A stretch of DNA of 41,321 bases from an uncultured Ruminococcus sp. (lineage in GTDB: Bacteria; Bacillota; Clostridia; Oscillospirales; Acutalibacteraceae), in assembly GCA_902798755.1 (NCBI GenBank), contig CADBYC010000037.1, forward strand, positions 1-41,321, read 5' to 3'. Below, piece after piece: positions 1 through 8,396 of the stretch. Under the pieces are notes generated by a model, which worked only from the letters and a program-made list of their open reading frames with translations, was not told the origin of the DNA and did no database searches. Within the stretch, counting starts at the first letter, position 1, and each line of letters opens with the position of its first letter. The position numbers were made by a program, and so were the translations under genes.

Positions 1-810
1 GGAGTAAGAGCCTTCGGGAACGTTGTAGTTCTTGGGATCATAACCCCAGTTGCACTTGATCTGGTTATCGGTCTCGTCGATGGAAGCGAAGTCCTCGACA
101 GGCATGAGCTGTACGCAGTTGACGTTGTGCTCTACGAGATAGTCAACGCAGGAAGCGATCTTGCCCTCGCCGTTGACAGTGGTGTTGCCCTCTGTGAACG
201 CGAGGTACTTGCCGCGGTTAGCTTCGGAAACGCCGGAGGAAACGTCGATGGAGAAATCACGGACGTGGATCTCCCAAACGACTGCCTCGCCGGGGTTGTT
301 GAACAGAACGTGGCTGTCCTGATCCCAGCCTGCGGGGTCGGTGGAGTCAAGGTCAACGACCATGGAGCGGTCGCCGTTAGCGCCGACGCCCTTCGCGTAC
401 GGGTCAACGGTCTCGCTGACAACGCCGTTACGGGTGACGAGGTAGGTGTAATAGGTGTTCTTGAGGTCGCCGGTTTTGGTGAGCGACCAGATACCGGTGG
501 TGCTGTTGTAGGTCATGGCAGAGGTGCCGAGGACGGCAGCTCCTGACTCAGCGTCGGTACCGGTGGTAAACATTTTTACCTGAACAGAGGTAGCTTCGGG
601 AGCCCATACCTTAAAGGTAGTGGCGGTCGGCGTATAGGTTGCACCCAGATCGGTAACCTTAGCTGCCTGTTTGGCGTAGCTCTCGAGATAACTCTGGTTG
701 GAATAACCGGTGCCGGACAGATCCGCCTCAGCGGCAGAAGCCGCTACAGTGAATACTGACATCAGCATCAGTACAGCCAGAGCTACGGAGATAATCCTAC
801 GAATTTTCAT
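1..810 (-). CDS. Secreted type I pullulanase (GH13), N-terminal part, cut by window edge
   Basis: Reading the minus strand from the ATG at 810 gives 270 codons open to the window edge. Residues 1-27 form a classic signal peptide (MKIRRIIS, then a hydrophobic core ending in AASAA), so the enzyme is exported. Residues ~50-150 look like a CBM48/early-set domain (TFKVWAPEATSVQVKMF), followed by VWEIHVRDFSID and the pullulanase signature NWGYDPKNYNVPEGSYS at the very edge. Known for the family: hydrolysis of alpha-1,6 branches in pullulan, starch and limit dextrins. The catalytic residues lie beyond the window. A strong SD (AAAGGAG) precedes the ATG. It is divergent from no neighbour and probably monocistronic here. 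The intracellular glycogen genes further right suggest that imported starch glucose is stored (inference). An amylopullulanase is possible, since the C-terminus is unseen. Confidence 0.9.
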   Translation of the reverse strand, partial: MKIRRIISVALAVLMLMSVFTVAASAAEADLSGTGYSNQSYLESYAKQAAKVTDLGATYTPTATTFKVWAPEATSVQVKMFTTGTDAESGAAVLGTSAMTYNSTTGIWSLTKTGDLKNTYYTYLVTRNGVVSETVDPYAKGVGANGDRSMVVDLDSTDPAGWDQDSHVLFNNPGEAVVWEIHVRDFSIDVSSGVSEANRGKYLAFTEGNTTVNGEGKIASCVDYLVEHNVNCVQLMPVEDFASIDETDNQIKCNWGYDPKNYNVPEGSYS

Positions 811-870
811 GTAATCCTCTCCTTTAAAAAAAGTCGTACTATGGAACAGCATACTATTCCAGTTACAATT

Positions 871-900
871 ATTATAGCATAAGCACAAAAATAAATAAAT
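871..900 (-). promoter_or_regulatory. Probable promoter of the pullulanase gene
   Basis: On the minus strand an extended -10 (TGC TATAAT, hexamer at 871-876) lies about 60 nt upstream of the start codon. The -35 region 17 nt further upstream is only weakly matched (TTTATT). The intervening leader carries the SD. Confidence 0.5.
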
Positions 901-1041
901 GAAAAAGCTGAGATTTCGCGACGGTTTTTTGCACAATCTTTTTGTCAGTTTTTTGTTAAATCTGACAGTGCAATTCTTTATTTGCACAAAATGCGGGCGG
1001 CTGTTCTATACAAGTCCCATTTATATTTCCCGAAAGCAAAA

Positions 1042-1082
1042 TATCGCCTGCCGTCACCGATGATGGTAACTGACAGGCGATA
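1042..1082 (-). terminator. Probable terminator of the ABC/kinase-fold operon
   Basis: A long hairpin pairs TATCGCCTG (1042-1050) with CAGGCGATA (1074-1082), with further inner pairing. It begins seven bases after the stop codon of the minus-strand gene, and on that strand it is followed by a T-rich stretch (ATTTTGCTTT). Confidence 0.6.
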
Positions 1083-1088
1083 GAGATG

Positions 1089-2183
1089 TCATTGTATATG
1101 GATAGCGGGGAATCCGACGCCGAAGCCCGTACCGAGGGTCACGCAGACGGAGTTGTCGACGTCAGCGAAATATAAGGCGGACGCGGTGCTGTCATGTACG
1201 AGCCTCACCTTGATATCCCGATGCAGCTCGCCCGAGAGATCGTCCTCGAGCACCTTGGCGTAATCGGAGTCGATCGCGCACAGCTTGGCGTAGCCGCCGC
1301 GCTTGTCGTTGAGGATCCCGTTGTGGGTATAATTCGCGATACTGATCAGCACGGTATCGCTCAGCGGTGCGCCGTTCAGCCCGATCCGATAAGAGGACGC
1401 GATCGTTTTGACAAGATAGCGGTGCAGGGCGATGGCGTTATCGCGCTTCTCCCCTTCTGAGTCAAAGCGGCTCTGCATATAGAGGGAACGCAGGCTCTCC
1501 TGCGGCAAAAACTCCGCAATCTCCCCTCCCCTCTTGCCGATGACGGCGCGCTTGATACCCGTATGACCGAGATCCATCACGAGCGACACGGTATCGTCCT
1601 CCATCAGTCTTTGGGCAACGCCCATCATGCCGATGTAGGTGCCGTTGTCAAACAGCATGATATCATACGGCTTGACGCGGGCGCGGTCAAAAATATCGAG
1701 GATATACTCCTTGAACCGTCTGCCGAGCATGGAGCTGGCAAGACCGCCTGTCAGGATCACGGTATCGAGCGAGCGCCAGAACTCCCAGCAGTCGTCGTCC
1801 CAGTCGCCGCGCGCGTCACGGTTCTCCCTCTCCCCTGTTTTCAGGGTCAGGAAGATCAGCCCGAGACGGTTGCCGAATCTCTTCACCACCTTCTCCGCCA
1901 TCTGACGGTAACGCGCGTTGTCACAGGTCAGCGAACGGTCGAGCAATTGAGGAAGCGTATGATCGGGCTCGTTTCTCAGATCGATCCCGTAGTGTAACGA
2001 TGCACGGCGGATCTCGTCAACGATCGCGGGGGTGGAAAAGACCTGCTGAAAGGTCAGCCCCTCGATACCGTCCTCGATACCGTAGAGCGGGAGCTTTTTG
2101 AGCACGCCGCGGTTGAGCGAACAGCGGGCGGTCAGGTATTCTGTTTTATCGACAGGAGATACGGAAAGAAAGGGATTTTTCAT
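1089..2183 (-). CDS. ASKHA/ROK-like kinase-fold protein with circularly permuted motif order
   Basis: 364 residues from the ATG at 2183. A longer frame to a TTG at 2243 would translate a dispersed-repeat remnant, so it was not used. Three ASKHA-superfamily motifs are visible. VILTGGLASS (~142-151), followed by DNGTYIGMMGVA (~179-190), resembles the adenosine motif and the 'DAGLIGAA' end of ROK kinases. DLGHTGIKRAVIG (204-216) resembles phosphate-1. HDSTASAL (330-337) plus VTLGTGFGVGF (348-358), at the extreme C-terminus, resembles the catalytic-Asp/phosphate-2 region. In ordinary ROK kinases the order is phosphate-1, catalytic Asp/phosphate-2, adenosine; here the last block comes first. A sugar or small-molecule kinase is a reasonable guess, but substrate and activity are unknown. 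It lies 69 nt after the second ABC permease and is probably co-transcribed. Confidence 0.6.
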   Translation of the reverse strand: MKNPFLSVSPVDKTEYLTARCSLNRGVLKKLPLYGIEDGIEGLTFQQVFSTPAIVDEIRRASLHYGIDLRNEPDHTLPQLLDRSLTCDNARYRQMAEKVVKRFGNRLGLIFLTLKTGERENRDARGDWDDDCWEFWRSLDTVILTGGLASSMLGRRFKEYILDIFDRARVKPYDIMLFDNGTYIGMMGVAQRLMEDDTVSLVMDLGHTGIKRAVIGKRGGEIAEFLPQESLRSLYMQSRFDSEGEKRDNAIALHRYLVKTIASSYRIGLNGAPLSDTVLISIANYTHNGILNDKRGGYAKLCAIDSDYAKVLEDDLSGELHRDIKVRLVHDSTASALYFADVDNSVCVTLGTGFGVGFPAIHIQ

Positions 2184-2206
2184 AAGCGTTACTCTGATTG
2201 TGAAAG

Positions 2207-2243
2207 GTGAGATTTGATAGGCTGAAGCTTCTCGCAATGACAA
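2207..2243. repeat. Degenerate GTCATTGCGA-type dispersed repeat
   Basis: Minus-strand reading begins GTCATTGCGAGAAGCTTC, then an eroded second arm ending in CAAATCTCACC. It matches the GTCATTGCGA...GTGGCAATCTC units found elsewhere in this window and lies between the second permease gene and the kinase-fold gene. Confidence 0.55.
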
Positions 2244-2252
2244 ATATAAATG

Positions 2253-3044
2253 TTATGACCCCGCCGATTCATAGGCGTTCAGCCCCTTGTGCCAAACAAA
2301 CAGCGCGAGCGCGAACATCACCGTGCCCGCGATCACCGTACCGCCGATACAGAACAGCGGGTTCTCTCCCGTGAGAAAGTAGCTCGCGGGGAAATACGCG
2401 GTAAAGGCGAAGGGGATCACATAGGTGATGATGGTCTGCACCGCCTTATTATATATAGAAACGGGATATTTGGCGAAGTCGTTCGCCATATACAGCATAT
2501 GGGTGATATGACCGCTCGCCTTTGTCCAGAACGAGATCGCGGAGGTCATGATCTTCAAGGAAGTATAGATCAGAGTCGCGAAGATCACGACGACGATCAA
2601 CAGCGGTATCGTGTACCAGTGGAACGGCAGATTCAGCTTGGGGATAGAATAGCCGAGCAGCAGCGCGCAGGTCAATATCTCGCCGAACGCGTCGACGCAG
2701 AAATTCTCCGCGATCACATGATAGAGCGTGTTGATCGGTCGGGTGAGGTACTTGTCGAACTCACCCTTGCGGATAATGCGATAGCCGACCATCCACAGGT
2801 TATCGGTGAAAAGGTGATCGAGCGATTTGGCGATCAGCGAAAAGCCATATATAAATAGTATCTGAGGAAAGGTGTAGCCGATCAGGGCGGGGATCTGACT
2901 GAAGATGATCCCGAGGAACATAATCTGTATCGCCTGCGTCAACAGCAGACCGATCGCGCCGAGCAGGAAATCGACCTTGTATTCCATCAGCTTTTTCAGA
3001 TACTGAGCGATAAAGATACGGTGGAGCCGAAAATATCTTCTCAT
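2253..3044 (-). CDS. ABC-2 type transporter permease (second of pair)
   Basis: 263 residues with about six hydrophobic membrane segments (for example FLLGAIGLLLTQAIQIMFLG, VIAGTVMFALALFVW) and the sequence style of the DUF990/COG3694 permeases that pair with COG4587 permeases and COG4586 ATPases. The conserved segment GYRIIRKGEFDKYLTRPIN sits in the cytoplasmic loop. It starts four bases after the stop of the first permease gene, so translation is probably coupled. Together the three proteins would form an exporter in the cytoplasmic membrane. Relatives have been linked to export of toxic cations or drugs (viologen-type exporters), but the substrate cannot be read from this sequence. Confidence 0.85.
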   Translation of the reverse strand: MRRYFRLHRIFIAQYLKKLMEYKVDFLLGAIGLLLTQAIQIMFLGIIFSQIPALIGYTFPQILFIYGFSLIAKSLDHLFTDNLWMVGYRIIRKGEFDKYLTRPINTLYHVIAENFCVDAFGEILTCALLLGYSIPKLNLPFHWYTIPLLIVVVIFATLIYTSLKIMTSAISFWTKASGHITHMLYMANDFAKYPVSIYNKAVQTIITYVIPFAFTAYFPASYFLTGENPLFCIGGTVIAGTVMFALALFVWHKGLNAYESAGS

Positions 3045-3048
3045 ATGA

Positions 3049-3876
3049 TCAGCCCCCTTGTATCGCCAGGTGCTTGACGGCGCTGCGCCAGATCAGCTTG
3101 GTCACGCCGTACATCGTGAACAGCCAAAAAATCTGTAAGCCGAAGCTAAACAGGATCTGCGACGTCGAATACATGCCCATGTAGATCATAACGGGCGTAT
3201 ATGAGAGCGAAGCGAACGGCAGGAGATTGAGCACCTGCGCGAGTCCCGAGGGCAGAAACGCCAGCGGTACGATAGCGCCCGACAGGAAGCCGACGACCGT
3301 TTCTTTGATCAGGGTGGTGCCCCACAGGTTCTTGAAGAAAAACGCCATAAAGCCGTAGCATACATTAAAGTAAAAGGAGATCATATACGCGAACAGCAGG
3401 CTGAGGATATATAATAGGAAATAGCCGATCTGGAATCGGACGGAGCCGCTGACGGCGTAGCGGTAGATCTCCACGCCCGCGACCATCGGGACGAAGATCA
3501 TCGACACCGAGATAAGGCGGCTGCCAAGCTCCTGAAACAGAAAGCACATCTCAAAGGAGCAGGGGCGGATCATGCGCATGGCGATAGAGCCGTCGATGAT
3601 CTCCTCTCCCACGGCAAAGGAGCCGTCGGAGTAGGTCAGATAGCCCGTCAGAAAGGTGATGAACAGATACACCACCATATCCTCCATCGTAAATCCCATG
3701 AAGGTCTCGCTGTCGGAGCTTAGAAAGACCGCCTTCCAGACAAAGTACATGATGAACGCCGAGAGGATCTCGCCGATCAGAAAGCAGATGAAGTTCGCGC
3801 GGTAGGCGATCATTTCCTGCATACCCGCGCGGGTAAAAGGACGGTAGGTACGGAAGAAGCGCTTGATCCTGCTCAT
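3049..3876 (-). CDS. ABC-2 type transporter permease (first of pair)
   Basis: 275 residues with about six transmembrane segments. The cytoplasmic stretch VGEEIIDGSIAMRMIRPCSF aligns in position and style with the loop of the partner permease (G...D..L.RPIN), as expected for COG4587/COG3694 paralogues. It overlaps the ATPase gene by four bases (ATGA, 3873-3876) and is followed by the second permease after four bases. This tight packing supports one heteromeric exporter (ATPase dimer plus two different permeases). Confidence 0.85.
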   Translation of the reverse strand: MSRIKRFFRTYRPFTRAGMQEMIAYRANFICFLIGEILSAFIMYFVWKAVFLSSDSETFMGFTMEDMVVYLFITFLTGYLTYSDGSFAVGEEIIDGSIAMRMIRPCSFEMCFLFQELGSRLISVSMIFVPMVAGVEIYRYAVSGSVRFQIGYFLLYILSLLFAYMISFYFNVCYGFMAFFFKNLWGTTLIKETVVGFLSGAIVPLAFLPSGLAQVLNLLPFASLSYTPVMIYMGMYSTSQILFSFGLQIFWLFTMYGVTKLIWRSAVKHLAIQGG

Positions 3877-4889
3877 AGGCTCACCTCGCGGCGGTACAGG
3901 CGCTTGATGATCTCCTCGATCTCGACGTCCTTGATGTTCAGATCCTTCACGTGGACGGTCGAGAGCGTATAGGAAATGATGTCCTCCACGCTCACCTTGG
4001 CGGTATCAAAGCGCACGGTCGCCTTCGCGCCGTCACGCTCCGAGGCCAGTTCGTCCTGCGTCAGCTTAAAGCGGCGGTGATAATCGAGCAGCTTGAAATC
4101 GGGCGCGTTGACCAGCTCGAATTCGAGCGTGCGAACGTCGCCGAAATTATGCTTCAATTCCGCGATACCGCCGTCAAATACCTTTTTGCCCTTGTCGATC
4201 ATCACGATACGCTCGCAGAGAAATTCGATATCGGCGAGGTCGTGGGTGGTCAGGATAACAGTCGTGCCCTCCTCCGCGTTGATCTTGCGGATCGCGTTGC
4301 GGATATTCTCTTTGACGACGACGTCGAGACCGATCGTAGGCTCGTCGAGGAACAGCACCTTCGGCGAGTGGAGCAGCGACGCGGCAATATCGGCGCGCAT
4401 ACGCTGACCGAGCGACAGGGTACGGACAGGGCTTGTGATGAAGCTGTCAAGCTCCAATACCTCGTTGAGAAACGCCATGCGCTTCTTATACTGCTCGTCG
4501 GGCACCTGATAGATCTCCTTCAATACAGCATAGGTCTCCCTTAAAGCGAGATCCCACCACAGCTGAGTGCGCTGACCGAAAACGACGCCGATCTCACGGA
4601 CATAGTTCTTTCTGTCCTTCTGCGGGTTCTGACCGTTGATACGGCACATGCCCGAGGTGGGCATGAGGATACCCGTCAGCATTTTGATAACAGTGCTCTT
4701 GCCCGCGCCGTTCGGCCCTAAAAAGCCGAGGATCTCACCCTTCGGCACCGTGAACGAAATATCATCAACAGCGGTGATGATCTCCTTCTTCGGCTTGAAC
4801 AGCGCTTTGACAGAGCCTTTCAGTCCCGGCTCCTTGATGATCTTCTTGAATTCCTTGCGCAGATTCTCTACGTAAATCATGTTTTCCAT
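3873..4889 (-). CDS. ABC transporter ATP-binding protein (COG4586-type)
   Basis: 338 residues. The Walker A motif is GPNGAGKST, the ABC signature region is LSLGQRMRADIA, Walker B is VLFLDEPTIGLD, and the H-loop is LTTHD. The N-terminal insertion between the first strand and Walker A (IIKEPGLKGSVKALFKPKKE) is characteristic of the COG4586 group that pairs with the two permease types seen downstream. The C-terminal ~90 residues form an accessory domain. The start at 4889 follows a promoter closely; a second ATG (MIYVEN, three codons in) is possible because neither has a strong SD. It would energise export by the neighbouring permeases at the cytoplasmic membrane. Confidence 0.9.
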   Translation of the reverse strand: MENMIYVENLRKEFKKIIKEPGLKGSVKALFKPKKEIITAVDDISFTVPKGEILGFLGPNGAGKSTVIKMLTGILMPTSGMCRINGQNPQKDRKNYVREIGVVFGQRTQLWWDLALRETYAVLKEIYQVPDEQYKKRMAFLNEVLELDSFITSPVRTLSLGQRMRADIAASLLHSPKVLFLDEPTIGLDVVVKENIRNAIRKINAEEGTTVILTTHDLADIEFLCERIVMIDKGKKVFDGGIAELKHNFGDVRTLEFELVNAPDFKLLDYHRRFKLTQDELASERDGAKATVRFDTAKVSVEDIISYTLSTVHVKDLNIKDVEIEEIIKRLYRREVSL

Positions 4890-4920
4890 TCATATACCAA
4901 CTCTGTTATAATATGTTGCC

Positions 4921-4949
4921 ATCATAGCACAACCGCCGCCGCAATTCAA
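4921..4949 (-). promoter_or_regulatory. Promoter of the ABC exporter operon
   Basis: On the minus strand TTGAAT (4944-4949) and TATGAT (4921-4926) are separated by exactly 17 nt, with an extended TGC before the -10. It lies about 30 nt upstream of the ATPase start codon, so the leader is very short. Confidence 0.7.
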
Positions 4950-5040
4950 GCGTTTCTGACGGCAAATCTCCGTTATCGGTTACAAAATTCCGCTAAGTTC
5001 GTCGAATGTTGTAACGTTATTTACACTTTTGTTGAAAAGC

Positions 5041-5075
5041 TTGCAAACGGAAATTTTTGGTGCTAAAATTGCACC
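5041..5075 (+). promoter_or_regulatory. Promoter of the small unknown gene, with a palindrome on the -10
   Basis: TTGCAA (5041-5046), a 17-nt spacer and TGC-TAAAAT (5064-5069). The -10 is enclosed by a short palindrome, GGTGC (5059-5063) and GCACC (5071-5075), which could be a protein-binding site. Confidence 0.55.
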
Positions 5076-5107
5076 GTAATGTGAAAATTATTCACAAGGA
5101 GCAAATT

Positions 5108-5338
5108 GTGATTACTTACAAACTGCTTGCCGAACACAAACAAGACCCCGTACTCGGGGAATATAAGACCTACGGTATCGCTGTCGAACAGGAGGATACC
5201 GTCATCAGGGTCATCGAAGATATCTCGCCCGATCGGGAAAAGGTCGGGCGTTTGATCGGTCTCTTCAATAGCGAACGCCTCTCTCCCTCTCAGCTCGATG
5301 AAGCCGTCGAAAACTTTCTGTATGATTTTGAGGTATGA
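5108..5338 (+). CDS. Small conserved-looking protein, possibly DUF6514 family
   Basis: A GTG start at 5108 is chosen because AAGGAG lies six bases upstream; the in-frame ATG at 5057 falls inside the promoter. This gives 76 residues beginning MITYKLLAEHK, with YGIAVEQ in the middle and a C-terminus LSPSQLDEAVENFLYDFEV. It has no signal peptide or membrane segment, so it is probably cytosolic. The pattern (YKL...YGI...ED.S.D...V..L...FN...LS...L...VE.FL) is reminiscent of the DUF6514 proteins of Clostridia, from memory only. Function is unknown. The radical SAM gene follows 41 nt later. Confidence 0.65.
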   Translation: MITYKLLAEHKQDPVLGEYKTYGIAVEQEDTVIRVIEDISPDREKVGRLIGLFNSERLSPSQLDEAVENFLYDFEV

Positions 5339-5340
5339 TG

Positions 5341-5369
5341 TGATATAATACCCTTATAAATGATAAGGG
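5341..5369 (+). promoter_or_regulatory. Extended -10 and hairpin before the radical SAM gene
   Basis: TGA-TATAAT (TATAAT at 5344-5349) is an extended -10. Immediately downstream CCCTTAT (5351-5357) pairs with ATAAGGG (5363-5369). The 3' arm overlaps the SD (AAGGGAAG) of the following gene, so the hairpin could mask ribosome entry (inference). Confidence 0.4.
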
Positions 5370-5379
5370 AAGTGACAGA

Positions 5380-6243
5380 ATGATTTGCGAGCTTTGTCCG
5401 AGGAAATGCCGCGTCGAGCGCTCACAGGAGCGCTTCGGCTACTGCGGCGTAGGAGAACTGCCGAAGATCGCGCGCGCGGCGCTGCACTTTGACGAAGAAC
5501 CGCCCATCAGCGGCACAGGCGGCGCGGGGACGATCTTTTTCAGCGGGTGCAACCTGCGGTGTGTATTCTGCCAGAATTACGCGATCTCCGCAGAGGATAC
5601 GGGCAAGGTCGTCACGCCGTATCAGCTCAGCGAGGAATACCGCAAATTAGAAGCGATAGGCGCGCAGAATATCGAATTCGTCACGCCGTCGCATTACATT
5701 GAAGCCATACTGAAAAGTCTTGAATACTATCAGCCGCGGCTGCCGCTGATCTGGAACAGCTCGGGCTATGATTCGGTCGAGTCGCTCAGACAGCTCGACG
5801 GTATCATCGACATATACCTGCCCGACTTCAAATACAGCGATAATGCACTTGCTAAAAGGCTCTCCAACTGCGGGGATTATGTAGAGACCGCGATCGCGGC
5901 GATCGGCGAAATGATCCGCCAACAGCCCGAGACGGTCATCGAGAACGGCGTCATGAAGCGCGGGGTCATCATTCGTCACCTCGTCCTCCCCTCTCACACC
6001 AAAAACAGTATAGGCGTTTTAGAAATCATCAAAAAGAAATACGGCACGCGTGCCGCCGTAAGCCTGATGGCGCAATATTTTCCCGCGGGCAAGGCGGAAG
6101 AATATCCCGATATCAACCGAAAACTGACAAAGAGAGAATATCATAAGGTATTGGACAGCTTCTTCGATCTCGGCTTGGACGGCTTCGCGCAGGAGCTGGA
6201 TTCTTCGGATAAAAAGTACGTTCCCGAGTGGAACTACAAATAG
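5380..6243 (+). CDS. Radical SAM protein, PflA/PflX-like (COG1313-type)
   Basis: 287 residues. The radical SAM cluster motif is FFSGCNLRCVFCQNY (CxxxCxxC, residues ~57-65), which binds the [4Fe-4S] cluster that reduces S-adenosylmethionine. An extra N-terminal Cys set, MICELCPRKC...GYCGVGE, is characteristic of COG1313 'putative pyruvate formate-lyase activating enzyme' proteins. The rest shows the expected barrel strands (IIDIYLPDFKY, VIIRHLVLPSH). It is cytosolic and oxygen-sensitive. No pyruvate formate-lyase lies nearby, so its substrate is unknown; a glycyl-radical activase is only one possibility. The SD AAGGGAAG precedes the ATG. Confidence 0.85.
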   Translation: MICELCPRKCRVERSQERFGYCGVGELPKIARAALHFDEEPPISGTGGAGTIFFSGCNLRCVFCQNYAISAEDTGKVVTPYQLSEEYRKLEAIGAQNIEFVTPSHYIEAILKSLEYYQPRLPLIWNSSGYDSVESLRQLDGIIDIYLPDFKYSDNALAKRLSNCGDYVETAIAAIGEMIRQQPETVIENGVMKRGVIIRHLVLPSHTKNSIGVLEIIKKKYGTRAAVSLMAQYFPAGKAEEYPDINRKLTKREYHKVLDSFFDLGLDGFAQELDSSDKKYVPEWNYK

Positions 6244-6280
6244 TGAGGAGTTAGGAGTGAGGAGTGAGAAGTTAGGAGTT
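6241..6280. repeat. Heptamer array (TGAGGAG/TTAGGAG), right after a stop codon
   Basis: Starts at the stop codon of the radical SAM gene and continues as alternating TGAGGAG, TTAGGAG and TGAGAAG units. The same heptamers recur in many intergenic spaces of the window, in both orientations. Confidence 0.85.
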
Positions 6281-6372
6281 ATTGGAAATACTTCGTGCTT
6301 TTGATTCCTGATATGATTGTAATAGTACTTTTCATTCATACATATTATTCAGGTGCGGACAGCGTCGGTTTT

Positions 6373-6414
6373 CCTCTTTGTGGGATTGCCACGGGCTAAA
6401 GCCCTCGCAATGAC
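6373..6414. repeat. GTCATTGCGA...GTGGCAATC dispersed repeat
   Basis: Reverse orientation: minus strand reads GTCATTGCGA, then GGGCTTTAGCCC as a palindrome, then GTGGCAATCCC and ACAAAGAGG. Heptamer arrays flank it on both sides (6241-6280 and 6436-6484), filling this 286-base gap almost completely. Confidence 0.85.
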
Positions 6415-6435
6415 GTTGTAATTAATCAGCGCTTA

Positions 6436-6484
6436 CCTAACTCCTCACTCCTAACTTCTAACTCCTAACTTCTAACTCCTAACT
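6436..6484. repeat. Heptamer array, opposite orientation
   Basis: Repeated CTAACTC, CTCACTC and CTAACTT units, the reverse complement of the array at 6241-6280. The two arrays could pair if transcribed together. Confidence 0.85.
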
Positions 6485-6512
6485 AAAAAAGCACTGCCGA
6501 AGCAGTGCTTTT
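6485..6512 (-). terminator. Rho-independent terminator of rny
   Basis: GCACTGC (6491-6497) pairs with GCAGTGC (6502-6508) around a CGAA loop. The hairpin is flanked by A6 on the left and T4 on the right, so on the minus strand it ends in a U-run just after the rny stop codon. It could also act on plus-strand transcripts. Confidence 0.85.
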
Positions 6513-6529
6513 CGTTTGCGTCATGTTGC

Positions 6530-8083
6530 TTATTTTGCGAAGCCGACAGCGCGGGATTCGCGGATGATGTTGACCTTGATCTGGCCGGGATACTCGAGCT
6601 CTTCCTCTATCTTCTTGCAGATATCTCTTGCAAGAGCGGGCATAGCGTCGTCCTTGACCTGCTCGGGCTTGACCATGATACGAACCTCACGGCCTGCCTG
6701 GATCGCGAAGGAGGTCTCGACGCCCTTGAACGAGGACGCTACCTCTTCGAGTTTCTGCAAGCGCTTGATGTAGTTCTCGAGGTTCTCTCTGCGCGCGCCG
6801 GGACGAGCCGCTGAGATCGCGTCAGCCGCCTGTACGATACAGGCAACGACGGTCTTGGCTTCTACGTCGCCGTGGTGAGCGTGGATCGCGTGAATGACCG
6901 CGTCGCTCTCCTTATACTTGCGGGCGATATCCACGCCGATCTCGACGTGGCTGCCTTCGATCTCGTGGTCGAGCGCCTTACCGATATCATGTAAGAGACC
7001 CGCTCTCTTGGAGACGGTCGGGTCAAGTCCCAGCTCAGAGGCGATCATGCCCGAGATATAGGCGACCTCAAGGGAATGCATCAGGACGTTCTGACCGTAG
7101 CTGGTACGGTATTTCAGACGGCCTAAGATCTTGACAAGCTCGGGGTGCAGACCGTGTACGCCTGCGTCGAGTACCGCGCGTTCACCTGCCTGCTTGATGC
7201 TGGCTTCGACCTCGCGGTGTGCCTTTTCGACCATTTCCTCTACCCTTGCGGGGTGGATACGGCCGTCGGAGATGAGCTTCTCGAGCGCGACGCGAGCGAT
7301 CTCGCGGCGTACGGGCTCAAAGCACGAGAGGGTGATCGCCTCGGGCGTATCGTCGATGATCAGGTCACAGCCTGTCATCGTTTCGATCGCGCGTATGTTA
7401 CGACCTTCTCTGCCGATGATACGGCCCTTCATCTCGTCGTTGGGCAGCGGTACGACCGACACGGTAGCCTCGGCTACCTGATCGGCGGCACAGCGCTGGA
7501 TCGCGAGAGAGATGATATTGCGGGCGCGCTTGTCGGACTCGTCCTTGAGCTGCTGCTCATACTCCATGATCTTCAGGGATTTCTCCCTGCCCAGCTCTCC
7601 CTCGAGCTGGTCGAGCAGATAGGCTTTCGCCTGATCTACGGTGTAGCCCGAGATCCTCTCGAGCATTTCAAACTGGCTCTTCTTGATTGTTTCCGCCTCG
7701 GCGAGCTTACCTTCGGCTTCTTTGATCTTCTTGTTGACCTTCTCTTCCTTCTTCTCGACATTATCGAGCTTGCGGTCGAGGGTCTCTTCTTTCTGCTGGA
7801 TACGGCGCTCCTGGCGCTGTACCTCCTTGCGTCGGTCGGCGATCTCCTTATCGTTCTCATTTCTCAGGCGATGGATCTCGTCCTTACCTTCCAGGATCGC
7901 TTCCTTCTTTTTTGCTTCGGCTGTTTTCATCGCGTCGGTGACGATGCGCTTCGCTTCCTGCTCCGCGCTGCCAATCTCCGCCTCGGCGACTTTCTTGCGG
8001 TAAGCGCTGCCGATGGCTACGCCTACGCCTGCACCGAGAATCAGAGCGACGCCAATGAGAATGATGCTCAAAGCAAGATTCAT
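6530..8083 (-). CDS. rny: Ribonuclease Y
   Basis: 517 residues with the full RNase Y architecture. There is an N-terminal membrane anchor ([21 protein letters not shown]), a long charged coiled coil (~30-190), a KH domain with [15 protein letters not shown] (~220), and an HD domain with the HD pair in [15 protein letters not shown] (~365) and HAHHGDVEA. The C-terminus [10 protein letters not shown] is the usual family end. It is a membrane-tethered endoribonuclease that initiates mRNA decay in Firmicutes. The SD AAGGAGG lies nine bases before the ATG. It is transcribed alone from a promoter about 310 nt upstream, leaving a long leader with hairpins. Confidence 0.97.
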   Translation of the reverse strand: MNLALSIILIGVALILGAGVGVAIGSAYRKKVAEAEIGSAEQEAKRIVTDAMKTAEAKKKEAILEGKDEIHRLRNENDKEIADRRKEVQRQERRIQQKEETLDRKLDNVEKKEEKVNKKIKEAEGKLAEAETIKKSQFEMLERISGYTVDQAKAYLLDQLEGELGREKSLKIMEYEQQLKDESDKRARNIISLAIQRCAADQVAEATVSVVPLPNDEMKGRIIGREGRNIRAIETMTGCDLIIDDTPEAITLSCFEPVRREIARVALEKLISDGRIHPARVEEMVEKAHREVEASIKQAGERAVLDAGVHGLHPELVKILGRLKYRTSYGQNVLMHSLEVAYISGMIASELGLDPTVSKRAGLLHDIGKALDHEIEGSHVEIGVDIARKYKESDAVIHAIHAHHGDVEAKTVVACIVQAADAISAARPGARRENLENYIKRLQKLEEVASSFKGVETSFAIQAGREVRIMVKPEQVKDDAMPALARDICKKIEEELEYPGQIKVNIIRESRAVGFAK

Positions 8084-8234
8084 ACATTGACACCTCCTTG
8101 ATTTGATTCTTCCTGATCAAACTCAACTCACGGTGCCGTTACTCAGATATTCAGTTTTGTATCACCAAATGTCAAATGACATCAAATCAGTAATTCCGCT
8201 TATATCTTAAATGTAAAATAAAAGGTTTAGCGGC

Positions 8235-8353
8235 GCGGTCGGATCGACCGCAGTAGGTAATGGCAATAATGTAAAAATATCTATATATAACGGCTCTCTA
8301 AGAGAGTCTAATAAAAAAGGGATGAACGCCGCGTGAGCGTCGCGGGGTTCAGG
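8235..8353 (-). other. Structured 5' leader of rny
   Basis: Between the rny promoter and start codon several inverted repeats stand out: GGTCG/CGACC (8238-8250), CTCT/AGAG around 8293-8306, and GAACGCCGCG paired with CGCGGGGTTC around 8324-8353 (one mismatch). No known riboswitch class was recognised. The rest of the ~690-base gap up to the glgB start holds only the two divergent promoters. Confidence 0.45.
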
Positions 8354-8396
8354 ATATAATAATAGTTATACTTCTACTACTATCATACCATGGCTT

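Noticed and set aside
1194-1997. Plus-strand frames opposite the kinase-fold gene
   Set aside because: They lack SD sites and motifs, while the minus strand carries three kinase-fold motifs.
6241-6484. CRISPR-like array
   Set aside because: The period is seven bases with no spacers, and no cas gene is nearby; these are heptamer tandem repeats.
7145-8101. 318-codon open frame opposite rny
   Set aside because: It is Leu-rich antisense of the RNase Y coiled coil, with no SD and no domain.
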